Both the position numbers and the translations under genes were made by a program. This document shows, piece after piece, positions 54,029 through 64,000 of a stretch of 64,000 bases of DNA. Source of the DNA: Microthyrium microscopicum (Eukaryota; Ascomycota; Dothideomycetes; Microthyriales; Microthyriaceae); assembly GCA_010405405.1 (NCBI GenBank), contig MU004246.1:372001-436000 (forward strand). Reading direction: 5' to 3'. Position 1 is the stretch's first letter; each line of letters starts with the position of its first letter. A model generated the notes under the pieces. The model was not told where the DNA came from. It made no database searches and saw nothing but the letters and a program-made list of their open reading frames with translations.

Positions 54029-55165
54029 TCATCCCAAAGCCTTTTCAAACTCTGGAAATGTTTGGAACGAATCCTTCACCACCGTCAGAATTTGATCATG
54101 CATCGATTCATCTGCAATGACATTACCCCAGTTTGCGGCCAGTCTTCGTCCGAGGGTCAAATCAATCGCCGTTCCTCTGAGGTCTGTTACTTTGCAGCCT
54201 GCCTCTTCCACAATACAAATACCTCCTGCATGATCCCATATGAAAGAAGCTGGAGCCGATGGTAGTGGAGCCCGAACGCGAAATTGTCCAATATTCAGAG
54301 CAAGAGCAACATAGGTCATCGACGAGCTGTAAATGTTCATAGCCGGCAGCTTCGCTCCCAGTTTTTCGGCGAAATCGTTACGATTCGGGAACCGAGACTT
54401 CTCTGACATCATGCTGTCCAAAAAGATTGCGTCCTGATAAGTGGTTCTTGCTGGCCTTTTACTCACAGGAGTGGCAGGAAGTAGCGATCCCGTCGACATT
54501 GGTCGAGCATAGTTCCCATGTCCTCGCACTCCAGTCACTGTCCATCCAAGACCTTGCGTCGCAATAGCATCTTCGGACACTAATCCAGCATGCCAATCCA
54601 TCTTCGGACATCCAATAATCCCAAGCTGATCAACTCCATCAACCATAAGCGCAACGACAATCGCATACTGTGTACCAGCCAAGAACGTTTTCGTCCCATC
54701 AATCGGATCAATCACCCAAACCCTGCCCCTCGCACTATCATTCGTCTGACCACCAAGATCAATCATTTTACACATTTCCTCCATGCTTTTGGGTCGTCCC
54801 AGTAATTTCTCGCTCTCCTCATCTGCTAGCCGTGTCGAATTAACAAGATCCCAGACCTTTTTCATCAATTTTGAATCGGCGCGCAGGGCATCCGCATTCT
54901 CTTCCCCGATGATGAGATCGTTGGGAAATTCAGTGTGGATTGCGGAGACGAGTAGTGCTTGAGCTCCAAAATCGGCGAGAGATACAGGTGAAGCGTCGGC
55001 TTTTGATAGTTCGCCTTTGTCGACGAATGAGAGGACTTTTTCGGCGAGGATGCGGACTCGCTGGACGGCGAGTTCTACGATAAGCCGTTCCCTCTCGAAT
55101 GGTGCTTTGGTGGGGAAGTTTGATGTCGGCTCAGCCTGGGGCTTTGTCGTTGTGGTATCTCCCAT
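54029..55165 (-). CDS. MET22: 3'(2'),5'-bisphosphate nucleotidase (Hal2/Met22 type)
   Basis: Predicted 378-residue intronless phosphatase that converts 3'-phosphoadenosine 5'-phosphate to AMP, removing a by-product of sulfate assimilation; the yeast enzyme is sensitive to lithium and sodium. Metal-site motifs of the inositol-monophosphatase superfamily are present: GEEN for the first metal ligand, DPIDGTKTFL, and the C-terminal WDHAGGICIVEEAG. KADASPVSLADFGAQALL is the usual N-terminal block, and GQFRVRAPLP lies before the WDHAGG segment as in Hal2. Length is normal. An Asn-Ser-Thr-rich leader precedes the fold. Cytosolic by lack of any targeting segment. Confidence 0.92.
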   Translation of the reverse strand: MGDTTTTKPQAEPTSNFPTKAPFERERLIVELAVQRVRILAEKVLSFVDKGELSKADASPVSLADFGAQALLVSAIHTEFPNDLIIGEENADALRADSKLMKKVWDLVNSTRLADEESEKLLGRPKSMEEMCKMIDLGGQTNDSARGRVWVIDPIDGTKTFLAGTQYAIVVALMVDGVDQLGIIGCPKMDWHAGLVSEDAIATQGLGWTVTGVRGHGNYARPMSTGSLLPATPVSKRPARTTYQDAIFLDSMMSEKSRFPNRNDFAEKLGAKLPAMNIYSSSMTYVALALNIGQFRVRAPLPSAPASFIWDHAGGICIVEEAGCKVTDLRGTAIDLTLGRRLAANWGNVIADESMHDQILTVVKDSFQTFPEFEKALG

Positions 55166-55740
55166 CTCGAAAAGTTGTGGAACGATGATAGAGAGTTTGG
55201 TTCTAAGGCGGCAGATGCTGAGATGATTGTCCAGATATCCAAAGGCTTCGACGAGTTTGACGAACGAAATGAGATCAGGATCAGGATTACACGGGTTTTA
55301 TTGGATCAGCTGAGCTATGAGTGTAAGAAGTTGCTTTGTTCAATATGGCAGGAGAAGTTTGTTAGTTTGTGAAGTGCTTGCCCCACCTAAAATAGAAGTT
55401 TGTGTGCATTGCCATGAGGCAAGCATGCCAAAATATTTGACTTTTTCTTGGATGTCTAAGCGAATTGAAGGCTTAGACTAGTTCTTTTATCAGTTACCGT
55501 GTCTGTCATGAAACTCCAAATGCAAGTACAGCCAGTCTTATACAGAAACTCTCTGGTAGCCAACAGATCAGTGGCAGATAAAGCACTCGAAAATATAGCG
55601 TAGCAGATAATAGACATCATACTTGATGGGGATAGCCCCTGGTATACTGGTATGCGCGAGTGTATTCAAACAGTCAATTATTAGCATTAATTCGTTACTT
55701 ATTACAAAATGATATAAACAAGCTCGCTTCTTGCGTGATC
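55166..55740. other. Intergenic spacer
   Basis: Upstream of the Hal2-like gene and 3' of the glycosyltransferase gene. Nothing recognisable. Confidence 0.5.
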
Positions 55741-56880
55741 TCATTCAGATCCAATCGGAGCAAACTGCCTCTTAAGCATATCTGTATGGATTACATCAAA
55801 TAACGATTGCATGATCGAGTTTGTGACGCCTTCTTTCAGAAGCATCCCGTTTGCTCCATGGTGCCGAACAAACACTCCTTGACAATCGGCGCTACTCCCT
55901 TTGATAGCGCTTTCATCGCAAGGAAATTCCACTATGGTATCGGCATATCCATACCGTATGTACTCTGCGAATGCGCCCTTTTCGTTGGGTTCTTGGTTAG
56001 CAAACCTCTTGCATCCCGGATAGTCCTTTTCATCTGGACATTTTTGCCACGCTTCCAGAAGGCCAAATACTTGCTCGATCCTTCGTACAGTGACGAAGTC
56101 GGTGTTTCCAGCTAGCCGGCCTTGAGAGTCCTTGTTGTAGATCTTTTTGGAGGTTCCTTGCTTTGGAGAGCCCAGTGGCATTGCTACGGCAGTATCTTTA
56201 GTGATGTTCCATCTATTCATCAACCATTCATATGGCACATCCAGATATTGAAAGACGTAGTCTGGGTCCAAAGCAACAATGACATCGCAAGAGAACAACG
56301 ACGATGCCATACCAGCCACGCGGCCCCAGGATTCTGCTCTCCCTTCCAGTGGTGAAGTTCGGATGTAGTGATAGGTGTAGCCATGGATCATAGCATAGAG
56401 GTAGTGATTGAAGATTCCAGGGCTCATTCCTCCCATTGCTGAATAGTCTAGTCGGGTCCAACTAAATGCTTCATTTGGATAGTCCAGAGGTTTTGTGTCG
56501 AAATCAATGATGCATAATCTGTGTCCAATGGAATCTTGCCAGGTGGGATTTTCTGATATGCTGTATTGATTGCCATCGTAGTCCCGGAAAAATGGTTCGT
56601 TGACAGGGAGAACATGCGGGGAATATACATCCCGGATAAGGTCCGCCAGAAGGGTTTGTCGAAGAATGACTGGCATTGGACCAAGACTTGTGGCTGATTA
56701 GATACAATCAATTTCAATGGATTGGAATTATGCGTACTTTCTTGATTGTGTCCTTGATTGTGTTATCTTCTCATCATTCGATCTCCATCTCTTGAACCAC
56801 AAAAGTGACAAGATAAACAGGCTAGCTATCGTGAACAAGGTTGCCCTTCGAAAGCTGGCCCGCCCGGATGGTAACATCAT
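55741..56880 (-). CDS. Type II membrane glycosyltransferase-like protein
   Basis: Predicted 362-residue Golgi-type protein. Exons are 56738-56880 and 55741-56686. The 51-bp intron has a GTACGC donor and a CTAAT branch that lies too close to the first CAG, so the next AG (ACAAG) is used; only that choice keeps the frame. The ATG at 56880 opens a short basic N terminus and one membrane segment (ATLFTIASLFILSLLWF), typical of type II Golgi enzymes. The lumenal part has YLYAMIHGYTYHYIRTSP and VIVALDPDYVFQYLD, the latter probably carrying the DxD metal site, and an LAGNTDFVTVRR segment. This resembles fungal nucleotide-diphospho-sugar transferases, GMA12/MNN10-like in outline. Donor and acceptor sugars unknown. 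Confidence 0.72.
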
Positions 56881-57254
56881 AGCGATGGACAAGGAATGTA
56901 GCGCGGAAGTATGCCCTTCTTCTGCGCCATTTGAGGTTGTCAATTTTGAATAATATGATAACAGAAGATGATAAAAAGCTATGGATAGTCCGCGCGTCGG
57001 TGGCTGGATGATCGAAGGTTGGTACTTGGCCATCGAAGCTAACCCAAAATGGACTGGTGATGCCTTCTTTTTCGACTTCATCCCATCAGCGACGAAGTTA
57101 TCACCACGAGTTCACGACGCAAAGCATCAAAGACAAGGGCACCAACAAGCTTTTTGAAAAGATTTAAGAAGGCCACCAAATGTTCGTTGCATTTGATGGG
57201 ATTTTGACCTCATGATGACTCGCTTATTTCCAGCCTTGAGAACATCTCTCTATC
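56881..57254. other. Intergenic spacer
   Basis: The frame of the glycosyltransferase exon stays open upstream to 57081 but lacks a better start. Otherwise nothing recognisable. Confidence 0.5.
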
Positions 57255-57929
57255 TCAACGATATTCGTTGATATGATAATGTACTGCGCCATTCTTTGAG
57301 CGCCATGTACGTACGGATCCGTCGCTGGACTGCCAGAAAGTCCATTGCCGATCCCATCTACCATCTCCATCTCGGTCCTTCTTCGTCTTCGTGACGCCCG
57401 CCTTTCTTTTCAGGTTGTTCTTGATCTTCAGTTTTGGACAACTACGTTTCAGGTGTCCTTTTTCCTTGCAGTAGTAGCAAATCTGGGACTCTGTTTTCGG
57501 GCATTCGCGAGACATATGTCCAAGCTGCTGACAATTCCAACCTTAAATGGTTAGCCAAAAACTCAACTTCTGGATGGTAGAAAAACCTACATTTCATGGG
57601 AGGAGCAGTTGGAGTAGTAGCGGGGAGACCGTGGGTTTCGGGAGCGAGCGGTGGCTCAAGGGTGTTACGGACAGCAAGAGCGTCATTGCTTGCTGGAATC
57701 TGTTCAGGAGGAATGACGGGTTTGTTGTCGGTCTCGGTCTTGATCTGAGCTTCTCAAGAATCAGCATACTGCGACTGTCTACCAGAACGTGCGTAGATGA
57801 GGGCATCATACTTGCTGGAGCATGATTGAGTAACTTCTATTTACTTTCAATCTTGATCCGAGTTTCATCAGGCTCACTTTTGATGACTGAAAGCTCTGGT
57901 GCTTCTGGCTTGCTCTGTGGAACTGTCAT
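57255..57929 (-). CDS. Two-zinc-knuckle (CCHC) protein
   Basis: Predicted 176-residue protein. Exons are 57845-57929, 57591-57749 and 57255-57541; introns 57750-57844 (GTAAAT donor; acceptor could shift by one codon) and 57542-57590 (GTAGGT donor). Two adjacent CX2CX4HX4C knuckles lie in the middle: CWNCQQLGHMSREC and CYYCKEKGHLKRSC. Splicing is needed to bring the first Cys of the first knuckle next to the rest. The N-terminal 80 residues are rich in Pro, Thr and Glu (KTETDNKPVIPPEQ); the C-terminal part is basic (NNLKRKAGVTKTKKDRD), then Trp-rich. Such knuckles bind single-stranded nucleic acid. No reverse transcriptase, integrase or terminal repeats lie nearby, so I take this as a host gene. 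RNA binding is inference. Confidence 0.72.
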
Positions 57930-58227
57930 GGTGTTATCTCCCAGCGTTGCAAAGCCGCGGACATTCAATGGGATCGGGGCAGGAAATGAAGGTTGAAGGT
58001 TGTGAAAAGCTGGATTTAAATCTTGACTGGGAGTTTTGAGATATCCCTGCGTTGGAGCCTAGACCACCCCGTTTTGGAAAGTGCCGTCCCAAAATGGAAG
58101 CGACGATAGAGTGGGAGAGGCAGGTGCGACCGACGTTTTTCTCGTCGAGATCAAATGGTGAAAACAGCTTCAATTTCTTTCTTGCTCGTATTTCACAACA
58201 CTGGCTATCATCAAGCCGCGACGCTCC

Positions 58228-59574
58228 CTAGTACCCTGAGCCCCAACAATGCTTACCATCTGCCTCCGTCACATCATCGCCGTTTCCATGATACCAAAAC
58301 CAAGCAGAGATAGGTTCGAGCATTGTTTGCTCACGCTCCAAGTCTTCATCTCCAAGCACTACCTCAGCTTCCTCCAATGCTTCCTTGTAGCCCTTTGGCA
58401 TCCCTTTCTTGATACTATGGCCAAAGAGCCCTGCACGCCACTCCGTTGGTCCATCACATGGTGAATCAGCTGAAGTGAACGATCTAATAGTGGTATATGC
58501 GACAGGGAGGCTTGCTGGGTCGATTTTGAGGTACTTGAGTCTATTGGTAACGGCAAGTGTCGGCTCTTCGTTGTCCTCTGCGTCGTCTTCAGCTAGAAGG
58601 GGCAGTCGACGTCCTTTTGAGTCCCAGTACATGAAGGCAGTGATCCAGCCACTGAGAGGAGAACCAGGAGGTTCGCATACCATTCTGGTGCCTTCTGGTT
58701 TCAGCGAATTGCTCAGAATATTGCTCCAGAACTTGCGGATTATCGGGCTGTTTGAGTCCTTCCAAGTTTGTACGAAGCCGGAGAGAACTGGACGTAAATA
58801 TCGTCCATATTCGGCTACTTCTGCTCCAAATTCGACCAGGCGGTCTAGTTTCTGTAGCAGTTTCATCCAATCTTGTTCAGTACCCTTTAGAGTTATGGAG
58901 GGTATTGTGCATAGCGACAGTATGTACTGATTCTTGCTTTCAGTGTTCATACCTCTGATATTCCCAAAGAGTAACGCGTTTGCAGTGGCATTATCGTGAT
59001 TAGTCGTCGTACTAAACCTTCCCGACACCCAATTTGCCAACCAATTCGTTCTATCTTTTGACTTGATAAAAGACTCCATGATTACTGGTCCATAAGTATC
59101 AGTTGACCAACCACCCAGCCAAGCGTCGGTCCTATGTTTGCGCGTCGTGTTGATCATATTCTGAATTTGCGCCAGGTCTGAATGGCTGGAGACGTAGAAG
59201 CCAACTTGGACTAAGATTTGGTGCCATACTTGATCAGGGCGCAGAACTAGATGTTGCTGACGTGCTCCGGCGTCGATGATGACTTCTACCAGGCCATTTT
59301 GTGACCTGTATATCTTGTCAGGTCGGGCGTACCAAGTATTGTTTCCTCTTTGAACTTGGCTGGTGTTTTTGAAGCTATCTGACATGGGCGATCTTGCGGA
59401 ATGGTTGTTTGGTTGTGGTATGCCAGTGAGCAGCTCCCAGCTTGTTTGAACGGGCTTCGTTCCATGACTATCGTATGCCCTAGGAATGCCTGAAGTGAAA
59501 GGAATAACAGTAACAGCATGCGAAGAAGAGCATAAAGATAACCAGGTGAGGATCAATCCTACTAAAAACATCAT
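58228..59574 (-). CDS. Secreted DUF4419 protein
   Basis: Predicted 448-residue intronless protein of the DUF4419 family, whose function is unknown. A signal peptide (MMFLVGLILTWLSLCSSSHA) makes it secreted, while many family members are cytosolic. Family marks: LVLRPDQVWHQILVQVGFYV, WVSGRFSTTTNHDNATANAL, the CTIPSITLKGTEQDWMKLLQ block, RLVEFGAEVAEYGRYL, and GSPLSGWITAFMYWDSKGR. A C-terminal acidic segment (EALEEAEVVLGDEDLERE) and a late WFWYHG follow. Several N-glycosylation sites (NHS, NNT, NTT, NAT) fit secretion. No catalytic residue can be assigned from the sequence. Confidence 0.83.
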   Translation of the reverse strand: MMFLVGLILTWLSLCSSSHAVTVIPFTSGIPRAYDSHGTKPVQTSWELLTGIPQPNNHSARSPMSDSFKNTSQVQRGNNTWYARPDKIYRSQNGLVEVIIDAGARQQHLVLRPDQVWHQILVQVGFYVSSHSDLAQIQNMINTTRKHRTDAWLGGWSTDTYGPVIMESFIKSKDRTNWLANWVSGRFSTTTNHDNATANALLFGNIRGMNTESKNQYILSLCTIPSITLKGTEQDWMKLLQKLDRLVEFGAEVAEYGRYLRPVLSGFVQTWKDSNSPIIRKFWSNILSNSLKPEGTRMVCEPPGSPLSGWITAFMYWDSKGRRLPLLAEDDAEDNEEPTLAVTNRLKYLKIDPASLPVAYTTIRSFTSADSPCDGPTEWRAGLFGHSIKKGMPKGYKEALEEAEVVLGDEDLEREQTMLEPISAWFWYHGNGDDVTEADGKHCWGSGY

Positions 59575-60240
59575 GAGAAACCTGATTCTGAATTTCTTGT
59601 CAGAGTTAGAAATGTAGGATAAACCTAGTTCCTGTCATGTACCAAGAATTGTTACGCTAGAGAGTTGTATATGTCCTTATAAACAATCAAAACAGGTTAT
59701 GGGGCCAAATCCTTTCACGATAGTGTCTACCCCGACATTACTTTCGATGCAAGATTCAATACGAAGTCCTTAATAAAAATCCTGGACTTAAAACTGCTGG
59801 ATGGTTCTCACGATAGTAGAGTAACTTTTGAATTCAAATTTACTTGCTTTATACCTGCCCTCGTAATAGAATCCATCCTGGTTCTCGGACCAGCCGTTCA
59901 CTGCTACTACTACTTTGAGCAACTTTGATATACAAATGATTTCGTACCTCATATTGCTGAACCTTTCTCAATGCATTCCTTATACCAACGCTGGATACAG
60001 TACTGATACACCCCGATTTATGTCTTTAAGGTCATTGAAGTTTAATCCTGAGAGTTGCACTTGAAAAGGAATATATTGAGGTTGTTTTTTCATGATTCAG
60101 TGAGCCAAGTAGAGAGATGTTCCTTGAGACCGCGATTTTTGCTGCAAACCTCTCAACATGATAGAGGCTGTGATTCTCACCGCATTCGATGGAAACAAGA
60201 GCACCAAATACTCTCAATGGGAATGGAAGCAGCCGCTTCT
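59575..60240. other. Intergenic spacer
   Basis: Upstream of the DUF4419 gene and 3' of the 2EXR gene. Short frames only; nothing recognisable. Confidence 0.5.
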
Positions 60241-60984
60241 TTAATCGAGAACATAAAATGCCCCAGGTTCATATCTTTCCCAACCCTCAGACCCAGATCT
60301 GGCAAGGGCCAACATGTTAGGCTCAATCTCAGTTCTCGCAAACTCAAGCATAAGCGGAGACTTGTCAGTCATATAGAAGTTGATGGACTGTATGACACCT
60401 TTTAGACTGTGTTTATTGAGAATCTCCTCCCAACCTTGGGGATTTTCAACACTGATCTTGGGAAATCTGTGTCGATAGCGCATGATTTGTCGCATATAGA
60501 ATTTGACGACAATATCAAATTTGTCCGCATATGGCCACGCCGGCGGGCAGATCTCGAAACAAACGGTGAGATAGCGAAGGGATGGTAGGTTCTTGACGAC
60601 TTCGATGGCGGGAAACTGAATATCTTCACCTTCTCTAAGGTCAGGTGGTGGGTTGTTTTCATTTGCAATGGCTTGAGAAAGTAGTACTCGTTCTATTAGG
60701 CGGCGGTAGGTGTGATCAGTGACGCATTTTGCGTTACATTCGCCCCCTGGGATGAATACGTTTTGAGAATAGAGAACTTTTGACGCTTCAAGATGGATTT
60801 GTCGGTTTGTACGTAGAAGAGCAATGAAGTGACCAATATGCTTCCTATCCTCCCCAGAGTGCTTGCAGCCCAAAGGCAGCGGAAGTTCGCTGACAAGAGT
60901 CAGATTGTACACCATGAAGCGGATTTCGGTAGGCAATCGTAGGAACGGAGAGTAGAGGTCGTTCAGAAGATTTGAATGAGCCAT
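60241..60984 (-). CDS. 2EXR/F-box-like fungal protein
   Basis: Predicted 247-residue intronless protein. The frame is open to 61140, but the ATG at 60984 (MAHSNLLNDLYSPF) places the fold at the N terminus as in relatives. The 2EXR-type motif FLRLPTEIRFMVYNLTL is followed by LLRTNRQIHLEASKVLYSQN, the usual pair for this large fungal family. The remainder has a VVKNLPSLRYLTVCFEI segment and a YMRQIMRYRHRF segment and no known enzyme motif. Function unknown; family members are often treated as F-box-like adaptors, which has not been shown here. Confidence 0.75.
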   Translation of the reverse strand: MAHSNLLNDLYSPFLRLPTEIRFMVYNLTLVSELPLPLGCKHSGEDRKHIGHFIALLRTNRQIHLEASKVLYSQNVFIPGGECNAKCVTDHTYRRLIERVLLSQAIANENNPPPDLREGEDIQFPAIEVVKNLPSLRYLTVCFEICPPAWPYADKFDIVVKFYMRQIMRYRHRFPKISVENPQGWEEILNKHSLKGVIQSINFYMTDKSPLMLEFARTEIEPNMLALARSGSEGWERYEPGAFYVLD

Positions 60985-61943
60985 GTTTGAACTGTTGACA
61001 GATAGAGTCCGCTTTGCTTGGAGAATCTGATGGGTGATGTGATGTTGAAAGAGTGTAAGCGTTAGAAGGTAATGAAAGGGTAGGATATATTTATGTCGGC
61101 GAAATAAGCGGCCAACGCTAGCCCATGAATGAATCAACACCTATCTTACTGTCATTGCCCAACCACCGGCGTAACACTCTTCATGAGGTGAAACAATTTT
61201 ACAACATCACCTGGGAGTAGCAATTTATGCAGGCTCCACATTTTCATAGCAAGCCCTTCCACCACGATGTCTGATATAATGTGCTTTTAAACCGGATGCT
61301 TTATTTCCCACCGAGTGTGCCAATAACTCATGAAATCCCCGAATAAGGGCGGAAATCAATATAGTTCTTCTTTGATATGGCCGTGGCGATGTTCGTCGTT
61401 TCTAGAGTAGCCAATCAAATGGCTCATTCAGCTTAAAGGCTGCCAAAACAGGTCATCAGGCTGAAAACTTTTGCGACAATTTCAGTGACTGAAGTACAAC
61501 CCACAATGACTTGTGAAAGATACTAAAGGAGTATCTCAGTATGACAAGTGCACCTTATGAGAAGGTGTACAAAAAGAAAATGGCGTAACCGCTACAATTT
61601 AGTTTGGAGGTCACACCATAAATGCTAGCATGTACGAAAATAGGACGAATGTTTGGGGTGAAACAGAAATGATCCAGAATAGTATGTGCCAAGAAGTAGA
61701 TTCACTCTAACAAGTAAAATTATGATGTTTTTGAGTCTAGTCTGACAAACTGGAAATACCTCCTTGACAGAGTCAAAACCCACGGTTTCGTTCCTGAGAG
61801 AACGAAGCAACCAGATATATACAGAAAACACCGGCGTTCAGAAATCCAGCAATACTCGTACATATTCAGACTTTTACTCGAGCCTAACAGTAAGAGAACA
61901 GTTGCCAAATATTACCTAGCAGGCCATCCATCCAGGTCAGCTT
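60985..61943. other. Intergenic region
   Basis: Upstream of the 2EXR gene and 3' of the last gene. Short overlapping frames at 61625-61908 without likeness to any family. Nothing else seen. Confidence 0.5.
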
Positions 61944-63732
61944 TCACTTCCGCGCCTTTTTGAACGGGCGACGGCCCTCGTCCTCATCCACATCCACATC
62001 CTCCTCCTCCGCCTCATCTTCGATGTCCTCTTCGATCTCGTCTTCGTCATCTCCAATTTCAGCAGCCAGTGTCAGTCGATTTGCAGCATGACGTCGGGCT
62101 TCGTCTATCTCGGCCATAATGTCAGGGTGCCGTCTAGAATTGGCACATACGGGCTCAAGACTTGCGAGTTGCGCACGCGTGAGCGCGGGATTTGGCTGCG
62201 CGGCCACGAGCCAGGCGTGACTTTGGCGGTCGGCATGTCCCTTTCCGAGCTCAATACCATTCCGATCTGTGGGCTTGATTCGATGAACGCTGTACGCATG
62301 ATCTCGCAGTGACTTCGGGCCTGCATAGTCATTAGCATGGGAATATGGCTCAAAGGGGAGGTTTACCACTATAGAACTGCACAAAGTCACTACCTACTTT
62401 GCGCGTTATTACATAGGCATTGCAGCCACATCCTGGACAGTAGACCGGCTGATAGCTGCCGTCTGCTAGTGGTACTACGGGAAGGTCTGAGGGGGCACGA
62501 TTGGTGATGTTTGGCAGGACTATATTTGGAGTTGAGCTCAGAGGAGGAGGTCCGCCGGTCAATTGCTGTTGACCGTTTCGTGCTGACACCACTCCGGCGA
62601 CCCGGCTACGACGTGTTGTTCGCGGAGTAATTGCGCCTGTGGGTAGTGACAAAGATAGATTTAAAGCTCTAGAACCAAGTGCGGAAGTAGCTGGGGTCGT
62701 AGTTACTGGTGCTGTAGTAGCTGATGCCGTAGTAGTCGGTGCCGTGGTAATCGGTGCCGTCGCAGCTGGTGGCATTAGACCAGCAGTAGTAGTGAGATTT
62801 CTAGGAGGGGTGCGACTTGATTTCATGGGGCTGTTTTGAGCGTCATTAATAAGACGCGCCTGCGCTTTATCGCTGGACAAGGAAGCTGAAGGTCCCGGAC
62901 ATGGTGTAGTCGAGGCAACATGTAATGGTCCTGAGCATACCAAAGTTTGTTTGTGTTCGGAAGAAGGCTCATAAGAACGTGGAGATTGCTGTGAAAGAGC
63001 GTTGTAGTTGACGTCCAGAGACTGCATTTGTTTAGACGGGCTATAGTAGGAAGATTCCCATGAAATAGTCTGGTTCATCGACGTAGCTTCCGCAAGGTCC
63101 AAGGAATAGATAGCCTGTTCATGCTGCGAAGTCTGAGACATAAGATTTTGGGTGTCCAGGGCAGAATGATAATGTAATGATCCATGCAGTTGCGAAGAAC
63201 TATTCTGAGCTTGACCTATATCCGGACCAAACAAGTCATGAGACTGATGATTAGTGTTTTGAAGTATATAACCGGTACCACCGGGAGAGAGCGTCGTGGA
63301 AGGCATTGTGTCCACGTCCCCAAATAAGTCATTGAACTGAGAACCAGGTCCAAAACGGTTAGTCACATTATTTGGTGCAGGCTCTGAACAATCATTACCC
63401 CGGGTCAACACCGCTGGGTTGATATATTGCTCCACGGGCTCTTGCGTATTGTATGTGAGTGTTGTATGTAGCTCGACATAACCTTGCGAGTTTGTCAAAG
63501 CCGGATCCGTCAACGACGACTGAGATGTCAGTTCGATCTGAGGTGTTGTCGTTGAGATTGAGATCGAAGGGTCATTTGTGAATGCTACCTTGTTGGCTGG
63601 AACATGTGCGGGTGGAGTGTGTGCTTCGGATTCAAAGCTGAAGAAACGCCGACTATTATCTTGCAGGAGAGACTCATTCGGGTTAGAAGACGTTCCGCTG
63701 TCATCCACCCGATTGAAACTGAACTCTGCCAT
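61944..63732 (-). CDS. Uncharacterised nuclear-looking protein with acidic/basic tail
   Basis: Predicted 580-residue protein. Exons are 62367-63732 and 61944-62320; the 46-bp intron (GTAAAC donor, GCTAATGACTATGCAG end) joins DFVQFYSG to PKSLRDHAYSVHR in frame. The ATG at 63732 is the first in frame (MAEFSFNRVDDSG). The first 400 residues are Ser/Thr/Asn/Gln-rich and probably disordered, with an Ala-Thr-Thr repeat around residues 320-345. A short ordered block follows, with PVYCPGCGCNAYVITRKVG and HADRQSHAWLVAAQP. The tail is an acidic run (DEDEIEEDIEDEAEEED) ending in RRPFKKARK, a likely nuclear localisation signal. This layout suggests a transcription or chromatin factor, but no DNA-binding domain is recognisable. 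I do not know the family. Confidence 0.75.
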
Positions 63733-64000
63733 CTTGGCGCTAGACCGGTGTCGACCCGGCGATGCAGAGCCAAATGAAGCCGCGTTCCAGGTATGAGGGA
63801 GGTGATATGACGAAGGTTGCTTGTTTTTATCTGAGATGCTGAAGATGTAATGCGACGCCGGCGTGGAGACGAATGAGTTGCGTGCTTGCGAAGATTCGTG
63901 AGGTTGCCGAGTTCTGGTGGGTAGAAGTCTAAGCGAGAAAAAGCCATGCTATGGTTGGAGGTAGAAGGTGAAGATGCAGTTGCGAGTGAGGCCCACATCT
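63733..64000. other. Upstream region at window edge
   Basis: The frame opposite the last gene (63578-63796) and an overlapping minus-strand frame (63585-63998) look like shadows. No gene supported. Confidence 0.4.

Noticed and set aside
57255-57929. Zinc knuckles as a trace of a retroelement gag
   Set aside because: The gene has introns, intact frame and no neighbouring reverse transcriptase, integrase or terminal repeats, so a host gene is more likely.
1-64000. LTR elements, CRISPR arrays, rRNA genes, secondary-metabolite core enzymes
   Set aside because: I looked for reverse transcriptase and integrase motifs, long direct terminal repeats, spaced repeat arrays, PKS/NRPS signatures and rRNA-like sequence and found none; this was reading by eye, so degraded copies could have been missed.

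Overview
The window is nuclear DNA from a filamentous ascomycete (Pezizomycotina; a Leotiomycetes-type fungus is my guess, at low confidence). The signs are many genes split by 44-60 bp introns with GTAAGT/GTATGT-type donors and CTAAC/CTGAC branch sites, a HET-domain gene, a class III chitin synthase, GH55/GH17/GH72-type wall proteins, 2EXR and F-box proteins, and a V-ATPase A subunit without an intein. I built the exon models below by hand. In each, splicing restores one frame and the exon lengths sum to whole codons.

Layout. 0-14 kb: 3' end of a cutinase; two paralogous secreted SURNod19-family proteins (1.1-2.4 kb and 12.6-13.9 kb, both minus strand); between them a long flavin monooxygenase, an F-box protein and a repeat-rich, gene-poor stretch (2.4-5.8 and 8-10.4 kb). 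Three copies of a 209-217 bp miniature inverted-repeat element lie here. 15-31 kb: GPI-anchored fasciclin protein, CCDC47/DUF1682 ER protein, HET protein, an acidic orphan, a secreted zinc metallopeptidase, a small secreted orphan and a 1,626-residue GH55 glucanase-like protein. 32-39 kb: a DHCR24/DIMINUTO-type sterol reductase divergently paired with a full-size ABCG transporter. 39.7-45.1 kb: class III chitin synthase followed head-to-tail by a transmembrane GH72-like protein that has lost both catalytic glutamates. 45-64 kb: small membrane protein, a stretch of coding-like scraps, V-ATPase subunit A, an orphan, a GH17 glucanase, a Hal2-type phosphatase, a Golgi-type glycosyltransferase, a zinc-knuckle protein, a secreted DUF4419 protein, a 2EXR protein and a nuclear-looking acidic-tail protein.

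How they fit together. Much of the window serves the cell wall and secretome: chitin synthesis, beta-glucan cleavage, a glucan-binding-like receptor, adhesion by fasciclin, cutin cleavage, secreted protease. The best candidates for undescribed biology are the catalytically dead, membrane-spanning GH72 protein beside the chitin synthase, the SURNod19 pair with a copper-monooxygenase-like residue pattern, and the sterol-reductase/ABCG pair. I saw no rRNA, convincing tRNA, CRISPR array or LTR element.
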